From Gryganskiella cystojenkinii (Eukaryota; Mortierellomycota; Mortierellomycetes; Mortierellales; Mortierellaceae): DNA of 60,009 bases. Made by a program: the position numbers and the translations under genes. The notes beneath the pieces were generated by a model. The model was not told the DNA's origin. It was given only the letters and a program-made list of their open reading frames with translations, and did no database searches. Shown here piece after piece: positions 54,502 to 60,009 of this stretch. The DNA is taken from positions 1 to 60,009 of the forward strand of contig JAAAIG010000103.1 in the NCBI GenBank assembly GCA_015852425.1, written 5' to 3'. The number at the start of each line of letters is the position of its first letter. The stretch's first letter is position 1.

Positions 54502-57500
54502 ATGTTTGCAGCAAATGCGAGCAGGAGTGACTCCTCTTCGCCTTTCAAGCCTGATACCAGCAGATCCGGTAGGCGATCGGATGAGAGACCCGTCGTAGAC
54601 GATACTTTGGAACAACAGAAGAGCAGTAAGGCCTTTTCGAACTTTGCGTCGTCCCGGGACACTGACGACGAAGATGCCTGGAGATCATCACCACTATCAT
54701 CATCATCATCATTATCACCCAGGCGGGACCGCAGCACTGTCAACGATGACGACGCTGATTATTCCAACTACTTGCCAGAGTTTGTCGGCACTTCGACTAT
54801 CGAAGAGGATTCGATCTACTGCAAGAACGAACAGACTCTCGTTGCCTATTTTGGGCCATTGCCTCGTGAAGTCGAAGAAGCCTTGAGCAAGACAGGTAAC
54901 AAGACTTGCGATATGCTCATTTTATCGTAATGTTTGTATTGAATGGCGGAACTGATAAAACTCATTGCCGATACAAAAAAAAAAAAATAGACTTCTATAC
55001 TCAACCCATGGTATCCAAGATCGACCTCGACGCAGGATTTGGAATGGTCATCTCGCAAAAGATGTGTTACATCTGGGCTGTTCAAAAGGTACGGCTGGAA
55101 CATTTGGCTATCGAAAAAGGGCTTTCCGGGACTTTTTTTTTTTTTTTTCTATCCCACTCGATATTTAACAGCAGCGCTATATCATTTTTGTTTTTAGGAC
55201 ACTACGTATAGATCGCCACCCGTGTGCTACACGTTGCCTATGCCACCCAACAGCCTTACCTCCGTAGAAGCATCCGTCGCTTTGCCCGTTGTTACTTTTA
55301 CGAAATCAGACGATGATCACTGCGGAATCATGGCCTGTTCGCCTGATGGAACTTGTTGGCTCTGGAGCAACATTGATCTATGCTTCTCGAATGTGAACCA
55401 GCATGTTGATACCATAATCGATCTTGCTCAAGATGAATATGTCACGCATGTCGAATGCGCCGGGGTAAGGCAAAGGTTAGGCACCCCAGGACAAAATACA
55501 ACAGGATATCACTATCAATACTGACAAATGAATCACGATCTCAATTTGCAAAAAAAAAAATAGCCCATGGGATACTTCTTTGGGACCAAATTCGGCAATG
55601 TGTATCAGATCACCATCAAGAAACAGCATGGATCAACCGTCATCACCCCAGTTCAACTTCAAAACAAAGCCGGAGGCGCGATGGCATCCATCTTCAGCTT
55701 GATCGGTCGGGTTCCAGGACCGGACATTACTCAAAAGATCGCATCTCTGACCTCCGGACCAAAGCTCCAGGACCCACATGGACGTTGGGATCTATATGCG
55801 TTGACCCGCCGATCCCTCCTCAAATGGCAGGTTCATCGATCAGGCGACTGTACCTTAGAAACGGAGGCTGCTTTGAGGGATCAGGTGACCGAGCGTATTA
55901 TTCGCGACAACGACTGGGCCTTACCACCTGGAGCTGATCCTGAAGTCAGACTCTGGGACATTGAATATATCAAGAACGGAAAACTGTTAGTTTTAATCAC
56001 GTTTTTCGCCAAGGCCATCCGCACCCATACCACACCTCTCTCCTGTGCACTGCTGACACTTTCGTCACAGTATGGAACAAAGTTTGATATCGAGAACGTG
56101 AAGTACATCCAGCGGCCAATTGTAAGTTTCTCTCTCTCTCTCTTTCTCTTCTCCCTGTCTCATCAAACTCCACCCGAGAATGTCCTGAAGCAAAACATCA
56201 AATAACACTGGCTTTGTTGTTTTGTTCGTTCTGTTGCTTCATAGGAGGATGATCTTCGCCCGGAAGCGTCGCCCAAGTTAGTGGTACCACAAGGAGGTCC
56301 TGGTGTTTTCATCATTACGCCTTCGACCGTGATTATCAGCTCGACTCTTCCCAACTTTGACTTTGAGGATATCATACCACTGAAGAGTGACAGGATCATC
56401 GGTTTCGGATGCGAGGATTGGAAGCAACGCGGTCAGGAAATGGGCGAGGCAAGTGAGCTTTCGATTGTATGCAGGAGCAGCGGTCGCTTGGGCATTCACA
56501 TCCAGGTCGACGGACATGGCACAGCAACAACAACCGTCAAGCCCGACATAACTGCTCAGTTGCAGGCCAAACTCGAACAAGGCGTCTTTTTCGGTGCCAA
56601 GAAACACAACCCGATCTCATTCGACTTGTCACTCTACGATGGGGGGGATCTCAACGTAGCCGCGTTGAATGTGAGCCAGGAGATCTTGAACTCCCGTGCG
56701 CGTCTACTCACCGCCGGGTCTGATATGACCTCTCGATTGGCTGAACGTTATCAAAGGACAAAGGGGATTATTGACTGTATCCGGGATGCGGATATGGGTA
56801 GTCGACTCTCCACGGACACTCGATTCCAGTTGTGCTGGAACGCTGAAAAACTCGCGGCCGCCCACTCTTTGTGGAACCGGTACCAATCCCAACTCGCGGA
56901 CTCGTCTCGGGATAGTCTGTCAAAGGAGAATCTGCAGCAAGTTGTTCAAGAGGCTGCGACTGCGACTTTGCAGCAAATCGGAGCTCACGTTCCCGCAGAC
57001 CCAGTCTCTTTCTTTCTGAAGTATCATGTAAGTCACATCGACCGGCTACGATCATTTTTGTTGTATTCACAGCTGTCTTGATACTGATGTTTGTCGATAC
57101 AATTTTGTAGGTTGGAGAGTTGTCACACTTTTTGGCCAGCTTGCAAAAGAGCGCCAGCAAATTCCGCAACATCTCTCCAGGTCAACAAACTGAGCTTATG
57201 CGGGATGTGAACAAGATGTTGGTCCTCAGTCTGCGTTCCGCATGGAACTACCGGCGGCAAAATGTTGGGACCTATTCGCTCCAAGGCAGTAGCTCTATTG
57301 AACCATGGACAGGTTAGTTGTGAGAGTTCATGTTGCGCTCCAAGCTATAAAATCGAAGATACTTGTACTAACGCTGCGTTGGATCTCACACTCTAGCCAC
57401 TGGGGATATCATCAAGGCGCTCACCGCTCAATACGATAAGACGTTATCTGCTTGCCGGTCAAATTCATCCGATGCCGAGGCCATGGATGTAGACGGACAG

Positions 57501-59253
57501 GAGCAGCTCAATGGACTCTCAGACTTAGACCTTGAGATGAGAGACCAGCTCTGTGACCTGGCCGATGTATCCCTTCAAGCTCATTCGGAGCACCTTATAT
57601 ATTTGGAAGGGTAATGACTCTTGCCTATTTTGCACTCGATCTCGTTATATTTTACGCTATGTGGTACTGGCCTATTACTTATTATCGAATCCTCTTGTTC
57701 ACATCAGTTTTCCAACGTCCTCCTCGGAGCAAAACATTACGATCTCCAAGGCTGTGGCCGCATACGAGGAAGCCAAGTCGCGGAAATTGGGACCTTTGGG
57801 TAAGACCTATTATATTATATATACCTATCACGCCGCCACTGTGCCTTTCGCATGCAATATATGCTAACGTAATGTATTTTGCCTCTGCGCAGTTTCGATG
57901 AAGATGACCCAGGCAGCACTAATGTTGTCCCAGAAATACAAGGATTTTATCAGTCTGGTGAAGCTTTGCGCCGGACAGGATAAGCGGATCGACGGTTTTG
58001 TCACCAAATACCAACAAGAGTTTGCCGATGCTTTGTTCCAGCACTACCTCGACAACAGTAAGAGAGCTTCACAGTCGCAGTTTTTCTTATTTGGACAACA
58101 AAAATGAAGTTCTCGTCCTCTGGTCGCTAATCGAGAACATTTTACTCTCTTTTCAATAGACCAAGTGCCAAAGCTTCTCGAACAGGGTGAAAAGTACAGC
58201 GATTTGTTCACAGTTTTCCTGGATAACCATGACTACAGCGAGATCGCCTGGTTGCAAGACATCAAGATCAAACGGTATATCGAAGGGTCAGGACGTGTTC
58301 AGGATTCTGCGCTGTTGGAGACGAATATTGACCGTCGTCGGACAATGTTCAGTTTGAGCAAACTGTTGTTTGTTGCGGGCATGCCTGCTTTCACCGGTCA
58401 AGGTCGGGAAGAAAAGATGATGAAGTATGCCAGTCGCAACAACATGGAGCTCGAGATGGCGACTATTCAGACGCTAGTTGCTAACGAGTGGGAGTCGCAT
58501 CTGGGATCGTTGGCCAACGTCCAGGACAAGGCCAATGCTGCCGTGGACAAGTTTGGCTCACAGCTTTTGAAGAGACAACCACAGCTTCGAAAGGCGATTG
58601 TTCGATCGGTCGAGTCTCTTTTGAACCGCGAAGCGATCGGATCTGAGGACTTGTTGGATGTGTTGATGCTTCAGCAGCGTCGTGACATTGGCAACTTTGA
58701 CGTGTGCGATGTTGCGCTCTTGATCTGTCTGAACGCGGCTGATATCCCCGAGAGCCGTCGTCCCTATGTTTTGCAGGATATCTGGCGTAGGGTCTTTATC
58801 GCCGATGACGAATTGTCGCGCTGGAAGTTTGAGAGCGTCTCTGATTCAGAGGCGCGCGAGAGGTTGATGGCAACTTGGATGGCACGCGCGTACATACTGA
58901 TCTACCGTTCCGAGGGTCAAAAGGACGATCTACTGCTCCGACCCGAGGATACAAAATGCCGTATGCCCAAAGAGTTGTTCTTGGAACGTTTCCAGGTTGC
59001 CCATAACAAGGAAGCTGTCGAGGGCTCGGATGCTGTGACCGCGGAGAGAAACTGCCAGGCGATGATTCAAGATTACGAGCTGGAGAACCAAGAACTTGAG
59101 CGACGTCTCCAGAACGACCAGCTCTCCCAAAAGTGGGTGCGTATCAAGCATACTGTCAAGGCCGAGGAAGCCAATGCAGCAGCCGCTCTTGCTGGTGTTA
59201 GATCTTCAGAGTTTTCCAACACAGTGCAGGATGTTGAAATGGCGGACGCTTAA
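54502..59253 (+). CDS. NUP133: nucleoporin Nup133 (Y-complex)
   Basis: The model has 10 exons: join(54502..54895, 54991..55088, 55198..55464, 55564..56121, 56245..57027, 57111..57312, 57397..57610, 57708..57799, 57893..58057, 58160..59253), 1288 residues, in frame throughout. Residues 1-100 are Ser/Asp-rich and disordered. A beta-propeller follows (about 105-560) with typical Nup133 pieces: VSKIDLDAGFGMVISQKMCYIW, CGIMACSPDGTCWLWSN, GYFFGTKFGNVYQITI and GRWDLYALTRRSLLKWQV. Then comes a long alpha-helical stack (about 560-1288) ending in LERRLQNDQLSQKWVRIKH. Nup133 forms the tip of the Y-complex and anchors it in the nuclear pore; a membrane-binding loop (ALPS) in the propeller is known in the family and the segment near AGGAMASIFSLIGRV may correspond. 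Human Nup133 has 1156 residues. Confidence 0.87.
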
Positions 59254-59482
59254 AACCATGAGTTGTTGTCGTTGCATACAAATCGTTCAACTATTGACAA
59301 AAAGAAAGAAAAAAAAGAATAAAAAACTTTTGCAAACCACGCGAGAACCAATTGAACGGAATGAGCCGGGTTGATTTTATTATGTACATGGTAGGAGAGA
59401 ACGCTCGATTTGATGTTTCATGAACTTTTTTTTTTTTAGCCTTTGTAATATGTAGTTGAGAACGAGAAAATGACGTTACATT

Positions 59483-60004
59483 TTAGTTGGAGTAATCATC
59501 CTGGTACTGCAGTTGCAAGTTGAGAGAACCGTTGTCGGAAAGGCCGAGCCACTTGGGCATCTTGTAATCCTGGGCTCCTAATTTTCCGTTTTGGAAGACA
59601 CTCGACAGTGGGATCGAGGCCTGACCAATCTTGTCATTCTTCAAAGGGTCACGATCGACGGCCTTGACGTAAAGTGTGTCTTGACCGGGACGGACGTAAA
59701 AACAAAAAGTCTCGTTAAAAGTTGGGTTCAAGCCTTTGGTGTCCTTGGACCGTTGTTTGTACTTTGAATCAAGCCACATCTCAATGAAGGGATCGGATTT
59801 TCCAAACAGGTCCTTGTCGGCGAGGTTTGTGGCCTTGTTCAGTTTGACAAAGAGGTTTCCTTTGCGTTTCGAGGCTGCGATGGTGGGATCGTGAGAGCGG
59901 TGAGAGTGAGTCATGTCGAGGCATCCCTCGGCTAGATCCTCGGCAGCCATGACGGCGGCGATGGGGGCCAAGCACATGAGAGTGGCGAGAGAGAGGAACT
60001 TCAT
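59483..60004 (-). CDS. small secreted C2-domain protein
   Basis: Single exon, 173 residues, complete within the window. A clear signal peptide (MKFLSLATLMCLAPIAAVMA, cut near residue 20) is followed by a His/Ser-rich stretch with one Cys and a C2 domain from about residue 48 to 168: GNLFVKLNKATNLADKDLFGKSDPFIEMWL, NPTFNETFCFYV, LYVKAVDRDPLKNDKIGQASIPLS. The Asp residues expected in the calcium loops are present (D in ADKDLFGKSDP and DRDPLKNDK). C2 domains bind phospholipid, often with calcium, and are nearly always cytosolic; a secreted single-C2 protein is unusual though known in some fungi and animals. The role is unknown. It converges with Nup133 with 230 bases between their stops. Confidence 0.85.
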   Translation of the reverse strand: MKFLSLATLMCLAPIAAVMAAEDLAEGCLDMTHSHRSHDPTIAASKRKGNLFVKLNKATNLADKDLFGKSDPFIEMWLDSKYKQRSKDTKGLNPTFNETFCFYVRPGQDTLYVKAVDRDPLKNDKIGQASIPLSSVFQNGKLGAQDYKMPKWLGLSDNGSLNLQLQYQDDYSN

Positions 60005-60009
60005 TATGG

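Overview
The window looks like nuclear DNA of an early-diverging filamentous fungus; Mortierellomycota (Mortierella/Linnemannia group) is my best guess. The reasons are intron-rich genes with short GT-AG introns (mostly 85-150 bases), clear fungal families (Ams1-type mannosidase, Pho84-type phosphate carrier, Pho80-type cyclin, Cns1, fungal LEA2/DUF3712-like repeats), and genes more typical of animals (an MMACHC-like cobalamin protein and a fused lysine-ketoglutarate reductase/saccharopine dehydrogenase). The phylum is an inference. Layout: 1-6.4 kb holds a frameshifted secreted subtilisin, about 2.8 kb with no gene I can support, and an MMACHC-like gene. 6.7-13.4 kb (minus strand) holds a long Pro/Gln-rich to acidic protein ending in HDEL and an F-box/LRR protein. 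13.4-17.3 kb has no supported gene. 17.3-24.6 kb encodes a 2383-residue secreted or surface protein built from about 14 LEA2-like modules. 25.4-29.8 kb (minus) is a 13-exon class II alpha-mannosidase. 30.7-38.8 kb (plus) holds a phosphate transporter, a Pho80-like cyclin, a Cns1/TTC4 co-chaperone and mitochondrial ribosomal protein bL17. 39.3-44.5 kb (minus) holds coproporphyrinogen oxidase with a 10-base microexon, a pepsin-like protease and a four-helix membrane protein. 45.5-47.9 kb (plus) is a PP2C phosphatase. 48.2-54.0 kb (minus) is the lysine-degradation fusion enzyme and an ankyrin protein. 54.5-59.3 kb (plus) is Nup133. 59.5-60.0 kb (minus) is a small secreted C2-domain protein. All exon structures were worked out by hand from GT/AG sites, reading-frame phase and family continuity; every multi-exon model stays in frame to its stop. 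Themes: several genes are mitochondrial or likely so (bL17, coproporphyrinogen oxidase, LKR/SDH, PP2C). A phosphate transporter lies directly beside a Pho80-like cyclin. CACGTGA-type motifs lie upstream of coproporphyrinogen oxidase and bL17, and long CT-rich leaders precede several start codons. The most unusual items are the giant LEA2-like repeat protein, the fused Pro/Gln-acidic-HDEL protein, the LKR/SDH fusion, the mitochondrial-type coproporphyrinogen oxidase leader with its microexon, and the secreted C2 protein. No tRNA, rRNA, CRISPR array or intact transposon was recognised.
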